A DNA stretch of 64,000 nucleotides from Paraburkholderia phenoliruptrix (GTDB taxonomy: Bacteria > Pseudomonadota > Gammaproteobacteria > Burkholderiales > Burkholderiaceae), in contig NZ_JAEUAV010000005.1 of assembly GCF_019511605.1 (NCBI RefSeq), positions 62,001 to 126,000 on the forward strand, given 5' to 3'. Of the stretch, positions 8,912 to 17,819 are shown piece after piece (position 1 is the stretch's first letter; each line of letters begins with the position of its first letter). Position numbers and translations under genes: made by a program. A model generated the notes under the pieces. That model did no database searches. It saw nothing but the letters and a program-made list of their open reading frames with translations, and was not told the DNA's origin.

Positions 8912-9379
8912 GAGAAAGTCCTCCTGGTTGGTTCAACTCTCCATACAGCACCGCAACGCCCGACGACGCACGGATACGACGCCCAGGCGAATTGCCGATT
9001 AAGGTTTTTTGGCAGGAATTTCCTTACGAATTGCCATTCATGTGCACTCGCAGCAATTTGGTGCGGCAATCGGGGGGCGCAGTGCCAATTTCAGCCTCCC
9101 TTTGTGAGCCCGCTCGACGAATTTCCGGCGGATTTACATCGCTCAATTTAATCTGCAATGCATAGCATGATTGCTTGTCCGCATTCACCCCGTCTGGCGG
9201 ATGCCAATTCGGGCCGAAGCCGCTTCGTCAGGGAAAACGAGCGGGCGCGGATGTCAACGCGAACGCCCTCTTCACCGTTGATGCACACAGCATTTGCCAT
9301 AATGGACTTGCCGAGGGCCGGTTGCCGTCGACGCCCACGCGCATCAAGACCACAACTACCCACAACGATGGAGTGTCAC
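8912..9379. other. Gene-free spacer upstream of psiF
   Basis: No gene was recognised. The central part is rich in repeats of the short word AATTGCC or its complement (near 8,995, 9,030 and 9,060-9,070). I looked for a Pho box ahead of psiF and saw none that matches the CTGTCAT direct-repeat consensus. Confidence 0.4.
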
Positions 9380-9673
9380 ATGAAAATGCAATCTGCAATC
9401 GCGGCCATGGTGCTCGGCGCCGTACTCGTTTCCCCCGCGTTCGCCCAGAACAGCCAGCAGACCAAAATGGCCGACTGTAACAAGCAGGCCGGCGACAAGA
9501 AAGGCGACGAGCGCAAGGCGTTCATGAAGAGCTGCCTGTCGGCCAAGCCGGCCGCTGCGCCGATGAGCCAGCAGGACAAGATGAAGGCATGCAACGCCCA
9601 GGCGACCGGCAAGAAAGGCGACGAGCGTAAAGCGTTCATGAAGAGTTGCCTCTCCTCTGCACCGGCCAACTGA
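9380..9673 (+). CDS. psiF: PsiF-repeat periplasmic protein
   Basis: The 97-residue product has a signal peptide ending at AFA (residue 22) and two PsiF repeats. Each spans two cysteines 19 residues apart (Cys33-Cys52 and Cys71-Cys90) and contains KKGDERKAFMKSCLS. PsiF is phosphate-starvation inducible in enterobacteria; its biochemical role is not established. The two repeats are nearly identical at DNA level too, pointing to a fairly recent internal duplication or conversion. GGAG lies seven bases before the ATG. A longer in-frame extension upstream lacks a signal peptide and is rejected. Confidence 0.88.
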   Translation: MKMQSAIAAMVLGAVLVSPAFAQNSQQTKMADCNKQAGDKKGDERKAFMKSCLSAKPAAAPMSQQDKMKACNAQATGKKGDERKAFMKSCLSSAPAN

Positions 9674-9961
9674 TCGCCGGATTTCCCACACGCGCCGCGC
9701 TTCTCTTTGCTTATCTTCTCGCTTCTCATCCCCTGCTTCTCGCGCGGCGCGGCGCGCCATTCCCGTAGCGCGCTGTTGCGCCTCGCATTCCGCACTCCCG
9801 GTTGCGCCTTTCCGGCGCGCGCTTCGCTTCCCGTCCTGGACCGCTCGCCCGAACGCGGCGTTTTTCTTCTATGATGGCTGCGGAGACGGCCCACCCCACA
9901 CAACATTCATACGGGCCGCCATCTTGTCGTTGATGCCGCAAAGCATCGATTGGAGGCAAGG

Positions 9962-10414
9962 ATGGTATCGAAGCATAAAAACCGCTGGTTGAGGCGGTGG
10001 CTGGTCGTCATCGTGTTTTGGGCGGTGCCCGTGGCGATCGTTGCAGTCAGCGAAATTCGCGAGGAGATGGCCTACAACGCCGTCGACCTGGAGCGTGCGC
10101 TGACCACCTGGAATTTCACCGACGCGCAACGGGCAGCCGGCGCTCCCGCGCGTTGTCACGGCAAGCCGGACGAAGCGCAAGCGGCCGGTTGTCCCGCCGA
10201 CGTACTGGCGGCCAATGCGCAGCGCCAACAGGACGCCCGCAATGAATACAGCGTGCGCCGCTCTACCCTGATGATCTATCTCTGGCACGCGTTCGTTGGC
10301 TACTGGGTCGTGCCGGCGCTCGCTCTGCTTTTCATCGGCGTGCTGATCGGCGCAGTGCGCCGCGCTCTGCGGCGCCCGCCATCGGTCAAGAGCCCGGCCA
10401 AGCACGGCGGTTGA
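9962..10414 (+). CDS. Two-helix inner-membrane protein of unknown function
   Basis: The product is 150 residues with a basic start (MVSKHKNRWLRRW), one membrane helix at about 12-30, a 75-residue loop expected outside the cytoplasm with two cysteines (ARCHG and AAGCPAD), a second helix at about 107-131 and a basic tail. GGAGG at 9952-9956 places the start at this ATG; an in-frame TTG at 9950 overlaps that site and is unlikely. I do not recognise the family. Similar small membrane proteins are annotated as hypothetical in Burkholderia genomes. Confidence 0.7.
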   Translation: MVSKHKNRWLRRWLVVIVFWAVPVAIVAVSEIREEMAYNAVDLERALTTWNFTDAQRAAGAPARCHGKPDEAQAAGCPADVLAANAQRQQDARNEYSVRRSTLMIYLWHAFVGYWVVPALALLFIGVLIGAVRRALRRPPSVKSPAKHGG

Positions 10415-10783
10415 TCCGCCCGGCACCCCTCTCTGTGCGGCGCCAAGACAACACTTTTCGGCCGACGCCAGCGCGAAATACAGCAGGCGCGAGTCGGTAA
10501 AAAATGGAGCACGGCGCACCTTTCGCGGGCGTCTGCCCGCGCCTCGGGCGCGCGAGGCGCGCTGCGCCGAAGCCCGCTCGACCACGCTCGTACCCAGCTC
10601 GCGAGGGCGGCCGCGGGACCGGTCAAATTTACAGCCGGCTCTTTTCGATCTGCCGCAAAGCCCCGTCACATAAGGCTTTTGGCCTTTCGAGCGAGGGCGC
10701 CTTTTAGCGCCCCGTGTGTTATAACTCAAAGGCACCCGCGCGATTTCTCGCGGTTGCGCCCCGGAACCATACGGAGAAAAACG
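10415..10783. other. Gene-free spacer upstream of the SYLF lipoprotein gene
   Basis: No gene was found. TATAAC at 10720-10725, about 60 bases ahead of the next start, is a possible -10 element. A GGCGC...GCGCC inverted repeat at about 10,697-10,712 sits just upstream. Confidence 0.35.
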
Positions 10784-11371
10784 ATGCAAAGACGACACTT
10801 CATGTTGAAGACAACCGCTGCGCTCGCTTTCGGAGGCCTTGCTCTCGCCGGATGTACGACCAACACCGGCGGCCGCGATACGGCCGCTACCGATTCGTCC
10901 AAACGCCGCTCGATCGACGCGGACGTCGACGGCACCATGTCGCGGCTGTACACGACCGTGAAGGGGTCGCGCGAACTGGTTGCCAAGGCGCGCGGCGTGC
11001 TCGTGTTCCCGTCGGTGCTGCAGGCTGGCTTCATCGTCGGCGGCCAGTACGGCGAAGGCGCGCTGCGTGTGGCCGGCACCAGCGTCGGCTACTACAGCAC
11101 GATTTCAGGCTCGTTCGGGCTGCAGGCCGGCGCGCAGTCCAAGGCCATCATTTTCCTGTTCATGACGCAGGACGCACTCGACAAATTCCGCAACGCGGAC
11201 GGCTGGTCGGTGGGCGGCGACGCATCCGTCGCGCTCGTGAAAATGGGCGCGAACGGCGCAATCGATACGAACACGGCCACGGCACCCGTCGAGGTATTCG
11301 TGCTGACCAATGCCGGGTTGATGGGCGACCTGTCCTTGCAAGGCACGAAGGTTACGCGCCTGAAGATCTGA
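10784..11371 (+). CDS. SYLF/YSC84-domain lipoprotein
   Basis: The 195-residue protein has an N-terminus with a twin-arginine-like start (MQRRHFMLK) followed by a lipobox LAGC (Cys24), so it is exported and probably lipidated. The remainder is a SYLF domain, recognisable from GVLVFPSVLQAGFIVGGQYG, GYYSTISGSFGLQAGAQS and DASVALVKMGANGAID. In eukaryotes SYLF domains bind phosphoinositides; bacterial members are envelope proteins of unclear role. ACGGAG precedes the ATG. The spacer after it contains a 10-bp tandem array. Confidence 0.88.
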   Translation: MQRRHFMLKTTAALAFGGLALAGCTTNTGGRDTAATDSSKRRSIDADVDGTMSRLYTTVKGSRELVAKARGVLVFPSVLQAGFIVGGQYGEGALRVAGTSVGYYSTISGSFGLQAGAQSKAIIFLFMTQDALDKFRNADGWSVGGDASVALVKMGANGAIDTNTATAPVEVFVLTNAGLMGDLSLQGTKVTRLKI

Positions 11372-11791
11372 CGTTGAGCGCGAAGCGGGCGGGTTGCGTC
11401 AGCGGCCTCGCCCCGCGTCTGGGAGCGGCGCTCCGCTGGTGGCCTGAGCCGCCGGGCTGGCGCCGGCGTTGGTCCGCGTTGGTCCGCGTTGGTCCGCGTT
11501 GGTCCGCGTTGGCCTGCGTTGGGCCGCGTTGGGCCGCGCTGGTTTGCGTTGGCCTGTTTCGCAGGGGTGTCCTTTTCTACTACGTGCATCGCCACGCGGG
11601 CTGTTGTTAGCAGCGGGTTGACCTCGCCTCGCGCGGTGCAAGCGCAACGGCCGGCGCCACAGCGGTTCGCGACCAGGGCTTCTCGCAGCAAGGCCGGCGC
11701 TCACCACGAGCGCCGGCCCTGTTTCACTGTTCACCGGGTATAGCCGCACAAGCCGGCTTCACGGCAGCCCGCCCGCCGGCTCACGCCGGGC
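11372..11791. other. Gene-free spacer between convergent genes
   Basis: No gene was recognised. The region separates the SYLF gene from the opposing glycosyltransferase gene and contains the decameric array listed next. No T-tailed hairpin was identified. Confidence 0.5.
11471..11560. repeat. 10-bp tandem array GGTCCGCGTT, about nine units
   Basis: Four perfect GGTCCGCGTT units are followed by degenerate ones (GGCCTGCGTT, GGGCCGCGTT, GGGCCGCGCT, GGTTTGCGTT, GGCCTGTTTC). The 10-bp period is near one DNA helical turn and is not compatible with coding. The array lies in a spacer between convergent genes. Confidence 0.9.
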
Positions 11792-12859
11792 TCAGCGCCC
11801 GGAGCTATCCACTACCTTGAAGCGCGAACGTTTCTGCGCGCGAATCACCGACTGATACGCATCCACATATTGCTGTGCCATGCGGTGCGACGTGAAGCGT
11901 TCCTCGAAGCGCTGCCGCACGCCCGCACGCGGCATTCTGTGCAGGCGATTGACGGCCGCCACCGCGCCGATTTCGTCTTCGACGATAAAGCCGGTCAGCC
12001 CGTCTTCGAGCACCTCCGGCACCGAGCCGCGATTGAACGCCACGACCGGCGTGCCGCACGCCATCGCCTCGATCATCACGAGGCCGAACGGCTCCGGCCA
12101 GTCGATCGGAAAGAGCAGCGCATGCGCGCCCGAAAGAAATTCGGCCTTCTGATGATCCGCAATCTCGCCGATGAATTCGACGTACGGCAGGTCGAGCAGC
12201 GGCCGGATTTCGCGCTCGAAATATTCGCGATCCGCGGCGTCCACCTTGGCGGCAATGCGAATAGGCATGCCGCACCGCCCTGCAATGCGGATAGCCGTGT
12301 CGACGCGCTTTTCCGGCGAGATACGGCCAAGAAATGCGAGGTACTTCTGCTCGACCGGCTGCGGCGTATAGAGCTGCTCGGGCAGGCCGTGATACACGGT
12401 GGTCAGCCAGCGCGCCTGCGGCAGCGGATGGCGCTGCGCATTCGAAATGGAAATGACCGGCGCGGAGTGGAACGTGTCGAACACCGGCTGCTGCTCGGGC
12501 AAGTCGAGGCGCCCGTGCATCGTCGTGACGAAAGGGGTGTCCTGGCGCTGGAACACCGAGAACGAGTAATAGTCGAGGTGAAAATGCAGGACATCGAACT
12601 GCTCGGCCTGGCGGCGCACCAGTTCCATCAGCAGCATGTGCGGCGCCACGCGGTCGCGAATGCCCGGGTCGAGCCGCAGCGCGCGCGGCCACACCGGCTC
12701 GAGCTTCGCACTGGTGACGGAGTCGCCGCTTGCGAACAGCGTCACGTCGTGGCCGAGTTCCACCAGCGCTTCGGTGATGTACGACACGACGCGCTCTGTG
12801 CCGCCATATAGCTTCGGCGGCACGGACTCGGTCAACGGGGCGATCTGCGCAATCTTCAT
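11792..12859 (-). CDS. GT4-family glycosyltransferase
   Basis: The 355-residue GT-B enzyme has MKIAQIAPL and YGGTERVVSYI at the N-terminus, LGRISPEKRVD mid-protein and the retaining EX7E motif at Glu256-Glu264 (EPFGLVMIE) followed by GTPVVAFNRGSVPEVL. These residues bind the nucleotide-sugar donor. The subgroup with the opening KLYGGTERVVSY is common in proteobacteria, but its acceptor is generally unknown. There is no polysaccharide cluster around it, and the next gene upstream is the unrelated ATPase 252 bases away. Confidence 0.9.
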   Translation of the reverse strand: MKIAQIAPLTESVPPKLYGGTERVVSYITEALVELGHDVTLFASGDSVTSAKLEPVWPRALRLDPGIRDRVAPHMLLMELVRRQAEQFDVLHFHLDYYSFSVFQRQDTPFVTTMHGRLDLPEQQPVFDTFHSAPVISISNAQRHPLPQARWLTTVYHGLPEQLYTPQPVEQKYLAFLGRISPEKRVDTAIRIAGRCGMPIRIAAKVDAADREYFEREIRPLLDLPYVEFIGEIADHQKAEFLSGAHALLFPIDWPEPFGLVMIEAMACGTPVVAFNRGSVPEVLEDGLTGFIVEDEIGAVAAVNRLHRMPRAGVRQRFEERFTSHRMAQQYVDAYQSVIRAQKRSRFKVVDSSGR

Positions 12860-13111
12860 AGTTGTCTCCGTGAACTGACGGCTCGCGCCGCGGCTTGTGC
12901 CGAGGTCGCTATGCGGTGCCGCCAGCGGCGCCCTGGCGAGCGCCGGTCTACGATCAATGCACGGTGGCCGCGCACGAGCGCGGCTGGCATCGGAGCATTA
13001 TTCCCTGGCAGGACTTAAAAAGCGCCCAGTATTGCATTTCATGGGAGCTGTTACATCTAGCTTACAAGCCGCCGGGCAACGAAATAACCGCCGCATCGCG
13101 CGCCGCGTAGT

Positions 13112-14299
13112 TCAGCGCGACGGCCACTTCCACGCCGGCATGTCGCGGTCGTCGGCATCCGCAAGACGTGTGGCGCCAAAATGCTTTTCCAGCACGAGCG
13201 ACTCGCTCGCCTCCTCCCGCTCGAGCGCTGCGATCAACCGCGCCGCGTGCGAGACGACCAGCACCTGAGAATGCGCAGCGGCTTGCGCGATCAGGCGGGC
13301 CAGCGCCGGCAGCAGATCGGGATGCAGACTGGTTTCCGGCTCGTTCAACACCAGCAGCGCCGGCGGACGCGGCGTGCGCAGCGCGGCCACCAGCAACAGA
13401 TAGCGCAGGGTTCCATCCGACAACTCCGCGCCCTTTAGCGGACGCAGCAGGCCATGCTGGTGCATCAGCACTTCGAAGCGGCCGTCCTGCGCCGCGATTT
13501 CGAGGCGCGAGCCGGGGAACGCATCGTCGATGGCGGCGTCGAGCGCTGTGGGATCGCCAATCTCGCGGATGGTCTGCAACGCGGCAGCGAGGTCGGCGCC
13601 GTCGTTGGAAAGCACCGGCGTATGCGTGCCGATTTGCGGCATGCGCGCCGGCGCGTTCGAATCGGTCCGGAAGTAATCGTAGAAGCGCCACGCACGAATC
13701 TGCTCGCGCACCGCGATCATTTCAGGCGCGCTGCGCGGGTCGGCGAACTCGGTCATCATGCTGTCGAAGCTGGCAACCGGCTGCGGCACCGTTTGCCATG
13801 CGCCGGTTTCGTCACGCGTGCGCAGCGCAGCGCCCTGCCGGTCGACGAGCAATGCGGACGGCCGCAGCACCGGCCCGCTCCAGATGCATTCCCGTTTGAT
13901 CACGGGGTCCAGCACGAAGCGGCTGGAATCCGGAAGCGGGAAACCAAGATCGATCGCATAACTGAACCGTTCGCCGGCGAAGCCAAGCCTCAAGCTCACC
14001 GGTGCATTGCGCCGCGTGCCCTGCACTTCGGACTCACCGCTCAGCATGCTGCGCGAGAAGCGTTCCGGGCCGGCCCATAAGGTCGACGGCAGGCCGCCTT
14101 CGCGCGCGAGCGAGGTGATCACGCCGCCGCGCGCCGTGTCGGCGAGCAGCCGCAGCGAACGGTAGACGCTCGACTTGCCGCTGCCGTTCGCGCCGGTAAT
14201 GACGTTCAGCCGCCCGAGCGGCACGATCAGTTCGCGCAGGGACCGGTAACCGGCGATGGCAAGCGCGCTCAGCACGCAGCCACCCGCGAACGAAAGCAC
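13112..14299 (-). CDS. AAA/RecF-SMC-like predicted ATPase (COG4637 type)
   Basis: An ATPase with the RecF/SMC head layout: Walker A TGANGSGKS at residues 35-43, a long central insert, signature LSDGTLRYLLLVAAL, Walker B LLVLNEPETSLHPDLL and a switch His in VLVVSH. Such single-gene ATPases are usually uncharacterised; relatives such as OLD-type proteins act on DNA, but no TOPRIM nuclease domain is seen. The start is uncertain. The GTG at 14299 gives 395 residues, while a GTG at 14275 with GGTGG ahead of it begins closer to the usual start. The gene lies 76 bases downstream of otsA on the same strand. Confidence 0.82.
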   Translation of the reverse strand: MLSFAGGCVLSALAIAGYRSLRELIVPLGRLNVITGANGSGKSSVYRSLRLLADTARGGVITSLAREGGLPSTLWAGPERFSRSMLSGESEVQGTRRNAPVSLRLGFAGERFSYAIDLGFPLPDSSRFVLDPVIKRECIWSGPVLRPSALLVDRQGAALRTRDETGAWQTVPQPVASFDSMMTEFADPRSAPEMIAVREQIRAWRFYDYFRTDSNAPARMPQIGTHTPVLSNDGADLAAALQTIREIGDPTALDAAIDDAFPGSRLEIAAQDGRFEVLMHQHGLLRPLKGAELSDGTLRYLLLVAALRTPRPPALLVLNEPETSLHPDLLPALARLIAQAAAHSQVLVVSHAARLIAALEREEASESLVLEKHFGATRLADADDRDMPAWKWPSR

Positions 14300-14375
14300 C
14301 GGCGATGCGCGGACGCTGCCCGAGAGGAGACGCCGTTGCCGACCGCGTTCGGCCTTCTACGCAAGCTCCCGCTCA

Positions 14376-15785
14376 TCACCGATGCCCGCCGCCCGTGGCC
14401 GGCTTCTGCAACGGCACGCTGCGCAGGTCATGCAGGAAGCTGTCGCGCCACACGCCCAGATCGTTCTTGCGCAGCGCCGCCATGTTGATCTCGTGACGCC
14501 GCTGGCGCGCGTCCAGCGGCATTTGCAGCGCGCGCTGCAAGGCCTCGCACATGCCGATCGCATCATGCGGATTGACGAGCAGCGCGCCCGTCAACTCGGC
14601 CGCCGCGCCCGCGAAAATGGACAGCACCAGCACGCCGGGATCGTCGGGGTTCTGCGCCGCGACGTATTCCTTCGCGACGAGGTTCATGCCGTCGTGCAAG
14701 GGCGTCACAAAGCCGATCTGCGACTCGCGAAACAGCGACATCAGTTTCCAGCGGTCGTACTGCTGGTTCAGATACCGGATCGGCGTGTAGTCGAGGCCAG
14801 AATAGCGCCCGTTTATGCGCCCGGCTTCGTACTCCAGGTCCTGGCGGATCTTCTGATAGGTCGCGACGTCCGAGCGCGTGGGCGGCGCGATCTGCACGAG
14901 CGTGACGTTGCCGCGCCATTCTGGCGAGCGTTCCAGCAAGTGCTCGAACGCGCGAAAACGTTCCACCAGTCCTTTTGAATAATCGAGCCGGTCCACGCTC
15001 ATGATCAGCTTGCGGCCTTCCAGGCTCTGCTTCAGATCGAGCACGTGCTGACGGCTTTCATAGCGCTTCGCCTGCTCGGCAATTTCATCAGGAAACACGC
15101 CAATGCGGTAGACGCCCGTGCGCAGCTTGCGGCCGAACGCTTCCACCACGCCGTTCGACACCGTGCCGCGCGCGTGGCGGGTCACGTAGTCGTGAAAGGC
15201 CTGTTCGTCGGTTGCGGTCTGAAAGCCCAGCAGGTCGTAGCAGGACAGCGACTTCACCAGCTCTTCGTGAGGCGGAATGTTGAGCAGGATCTGCGGCGAC
15301 GGAAACGGAATGTGCAGGAAAAAGCCGATGCGGTTCGTAATACCTTCGCTGCGCAGCGCCTCGGCGAACGGGATCAGATGGTAGTCGTGAATCCAGATCA
15401 CGTCGTCGGGCTCGAGCAGCTTGATGAGCTTGTGCGCGAGCCACGCGTTCACGCGCCGGTAGCCGGCGTATTCCTCGCGCTCGTAGCGGGCGAGGTCGTT
15501 GCGGTAGTGGAATACCGGCCACAGCGTGGCATTCGAAAAACCGCGGTAATACTGGTCGTAGTCCTTGCGGGTGAGGCCCACGGTCGCAAAGGTGACCGCG
15601 CCGTCCTGTTCCAGTGTGGGCCCGGCGTTCGCAACGGTCTCGCTGACCACGTCACCGCTCCAGCCGAACCACACGCCTCCCGCGTCCTTCAGCGCGCCGA
15701 ACACGCCGACGGCGAGGCCGCCCGCCGATCCTTTGGTTTCCGTCGGCGTTGCGACGCGATTCGACACGACGATCAGTCGGCCCAT
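14376..15785 (-). CDS. otsA: Trehalose-6-phosphate synthase
   Basis: GT20 enzyme joining UDP-glucose and glucose-6-phosphate to trehalose-6-phosphate for osmotic and stress protection. The 469-residue length is typical (about 470). Visible signatures are WFGWSGDV, IWIHDYHLIPF, FLHIPFPSPQI, SVDRLDYSKG and TPLHDGMNLVAKEYVA. A strong AGGAGGA lies before the ATG at 15785; the longer upstream frame is not supported. The phosphatase partner otsB is not adjacent in this window, which is unusual compared with enterobacteria. A 7-bp-arm palindrome at 15916-15934 lies upstream. Confidence 0.95.
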   Translation of the reverse strand: MGRLIVVSNRVATPTETKGSAGGLAVGVFGALKDAGGVWFGWSGDVVSETVANAGPTLEQDGAVTFATVGLTRKDYDQYYRGFSNATLWPVFHYRNDLARYEREEYAGYRRVNAWLAHKLIKLLEPDDVIWIHDYHLIPFAEALRSEGITNRIGFFLHIPFPSPQILLNIPPHEELVKSLSCYDLLGFQTATDEQAFHDYVTRHARGTVSNGVVEAFGRKLRTGVYRIGVFPDEIAEQAKRYESRQHVLDLKQSLEGRKLIMSVDRLDYSKGLVERFRAFEHLLERSPEWRGNVTLVQIAPPTRSDVATYQKIRQDLEYEAGRINGRYSGLDYTPIRYLNQQYDRWKLMSLFRESQIGFVTPLHDGMNLVAKEYVAAQNPDDPGVLVLSIFAGAAAELTGALLVNPHDAIGMCEALQRALQMPLDARQRRHEINMAALRKNDLGVWRDSFLHDLRSVPLQKPATGGGHR

Positions 15786-16085
15786 GTTGCAAGTCCTCCT
15801 TGTTTTTCGCGCGGCATCCGCCTGGGTGCAGCCAACGCCCGCCACGCAACGGATGCCGGGAAACTTCTCGCATGGTGCACGCCATGCCGCGCATGGTTAA
15901 TACAGTGAGTGGTTGGTTCGACCCTTTGTCGAACGATCGGTTGCATCGGTTGGCCATCCGGCCAGGGCTCGATGCGCGTGGCGTCCGTTTCCAGCGGGCC
16001 CGCTGTGGCGTGCCATGGCGTGGCAGCGTGCCGTGGCGGGCCGTTCATGCGCTGCGTCGTGAGGCGCACGAGTTCGCGCCGTGCA
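15786..16085. other. Spacer upstream of otsA
   Basis: No gene was recognised. It contains the palindrome at 15916-15934 and a G/T-rich stretch of imperfect TGGCGTG repeats at about 16,005-16,045. Confidence 0.45.
15916..15934. promoter_or_regulatory. Inverted repeat GTTCGAC-N5-GTCGAAC
   Basis: Perfect 7-bp arms separated by CCTTT, about 130 bp upstream of the otsA start. The size suits a dimeric repressor. Operator function is inferred only from symmetry and position. Confidence 0.35.
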
Positions 16086-17354
16086 TCAGGCCGTTTCCTT
16101 CGCGTTATGCGGCGACGCAGTGGAAGCGGACCAGGCCCCGGAAGCCGACGCGGGTGCCGGCCCTGGGCGGCTTGCCACCGGGTCCGCCTCGGTATGCGCC
16201 GCGGTGCTGCCGGCCGGCGTGCGCGCGCGGCGCGGCACCCAGTCGAGCGGCTCGCCGTTGCCGTGCTCCACGTTTTCAAGTTCCGCCGACACCTCCGCGC
16301 GCGAGCGCGGCAGATACTGAGGATAGTGTTTCTGAATGAAGTCGATCAGCCCCTCGCGCACGCGGCAACGCAAATCCCAGTTCAGCCCCGAATCGAGGGA
16401 ACTGACGAGCGCGCGCAACTGCATCGAGCGCTCGGTGCCCTCGGTGACCTGCAGCACCTGCACCCGCCGGTCCCACTCGGGCGCCGCCTCGACGATGCGC
16501 GCCAGTTCCTCGCGCAACGGCGCGAGCGGCATCCGGTAATCGACGTAAAGAAACACCGTGCCGATGATCTGCGAGCTGCTGCGCGTCCAGTTGGAAAACG
16601 GGTTTTCGATAAACCACTGCAGCGGCACGATCAGCCGCCGCTGATCCCACAAGCGCACCGACACATAGGTTCCGGTGATTTCCTCGATACGTCCCCACTC
16701 GCCCTGAATCACCACCACGTCGTCAAGACGGATCGGCTGCGACAGCGCGATCTGCAAACCCGCGATCAGGTTGCCGAGCACCGGCCGCGCAGCAATACCG
16801 GCGACCAGACCGGCCACCCCGGCGGATGCGAGCAGGCTCGCGCCGATCTGGCGCACGTTCGGGAACGTCATCAGCGCGCCGCCGACGCCGACAATCACGA
16901 TCACCAGCATGACCGAGCGCGCGAGCACTCTCGCCTGCGTGTGGATGCGGCGGGCGTGCAGGTTGTCGGCGGTATCGAGCGGATGAGCCTGGATGATCGC
17001 CTCGCCGATGGCTGCGGCCGAACGCACGGAGAGCCAGGTCAGCGCGCCGATCAGCGCGATCGCCGCGGCGTCGCGCAGCGGCGCGATGAAGGTGAGCGTG
17101 TCGGGCGCTTCCCACCAGACGGCTTCGAGCGCAACGATCAGCAGCACGAACAGCGCCGGCTTCTCGATGTAACGCAGCACGACACTGGTAAGCGGATAAG
17201 GCCGGGCGATGCGGGTGACGATGCGCGCGCCCACGCGGTGCACGCCCACGGCGATCAGTCCCGCGATGAGCGAGACGAGCAACGCGCCAGGCCAGGTGTG
17301 CAGCGGAGCTTCGGCGATGTGATCCAACTGGTCGAGTCGATCGAGAAAAGCCAT
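16086..17354 (-). CDS. MscS-type mechanosensitive channel
   Basis: A 422-residue inner-membrane protein with several N-terminal helices (about residues 21-43, 62-82, 90-110, 145-165). The MscS pore and upper-beta region follows: LASAGVAGLVAGIAARPVLGNLIAGLQIALSQPIRLDDVV, shown in part by GNLIAGLQIA and RLDDVVVI, then GTYVSVRLWDQRRLIVP. The C-terminal tail is Pro/Ala-rich. These channels vent solutes on hypo-osmotic shock, which fits the neighbouring trehalose gene. The ATG at 17354 was chosen because it directly precedes the family-like N-terminus; a GAGG lies about 12 bases upstream. Confidence 0.9.
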   Translation of the reverse strand: MAFLDRLDQLDHIAEAPLHTWPGALLVSLIAGLIAVGVHRVGARIVTRIARPYPLTSVVLRYIEKPALFVLLIVALEAVWWEAPDTLTFIAPLRDAAAIALIGALTWLSVRSAAAIGEAIIQAHPLDTADNLHARRIHTQARVLARSVMLVIVIVGVGGALMTFPNVRQIGASLLASAGVAGLVAGIAARPVLGNLIAGLQIALSQPIRLDDVVVIQGEWGRIEEITGTYVSVRLWDQRRLIVPLQWFIENPFSNWTRSSSQIIGTVFLYVDYRMPLAPLREELARIVEAAPEWDRRVQVLQVTEGTERSMQLRALVSSLDSGLNWDLRCRVREGLIDFIQKHYPQYLPRSRAEVSAELENVEHGNGEPLDWVPRRARTPAGSTAAHTEADPVASRPGPAPASASGAWSASTASPHNAKETA

Positions 17355-17819
17355 GTAGGACCGTTTCCTCCTCGCTTGAATGTGGATGGGCCGGCCGCGC
17401 ATGGCGCGGCAACGGCACGGGGACGATGCGCGCGGCGCGATTCAGCCGGCCGGCACGCCCGCGTAACGGCGCGGAACCGTAGTTCCGCGCAAGGGCTCGA
17501 AGAAGCGCAACCCGGGCAACCGGGCGGGATCGAGCCCAATGAAGCGCAACTGAGGCGCAACTGAGGCGCAAGCGGAGCACGACTGAAGCGCACATGACGC
17601 GCACCTCACGCGCTCGGTGCAGCGCGCGGAGCGAACCGTGCGCCCCGCCAGCGTGCCGGCCGCACCCGCGAACGGCGGTGCCCCGGCTCATCATGTTGAA
17701 CGCGTGTCCGGAAATGCGGACTCACGCGGCGAAACAAAAAACTGTGAACAACCGTTAAAACGTACGCGAAGCTGACAGCCCGCCGCAAAGCGCGCGAGCC
17801 GCCTGCGTTCAGCTTCGGC
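17355..17819. other. Gene-free spacer
   Basis: No gene was recognised. At about 17,535-17,570 an 11-bp unit GCGCAACTGAG is repeated twice with a third partial copy. The part near 17,700-17,770 is AT-richer and may carry the promoter of the channel gene on the minus strand. Confidence 0.4.

Noticed and set aside
9200..9379. Pho box upstream of psiF
   Set aside because: No pair of CTGTCAT-like direct repeats with 11-bp spacing was seen.
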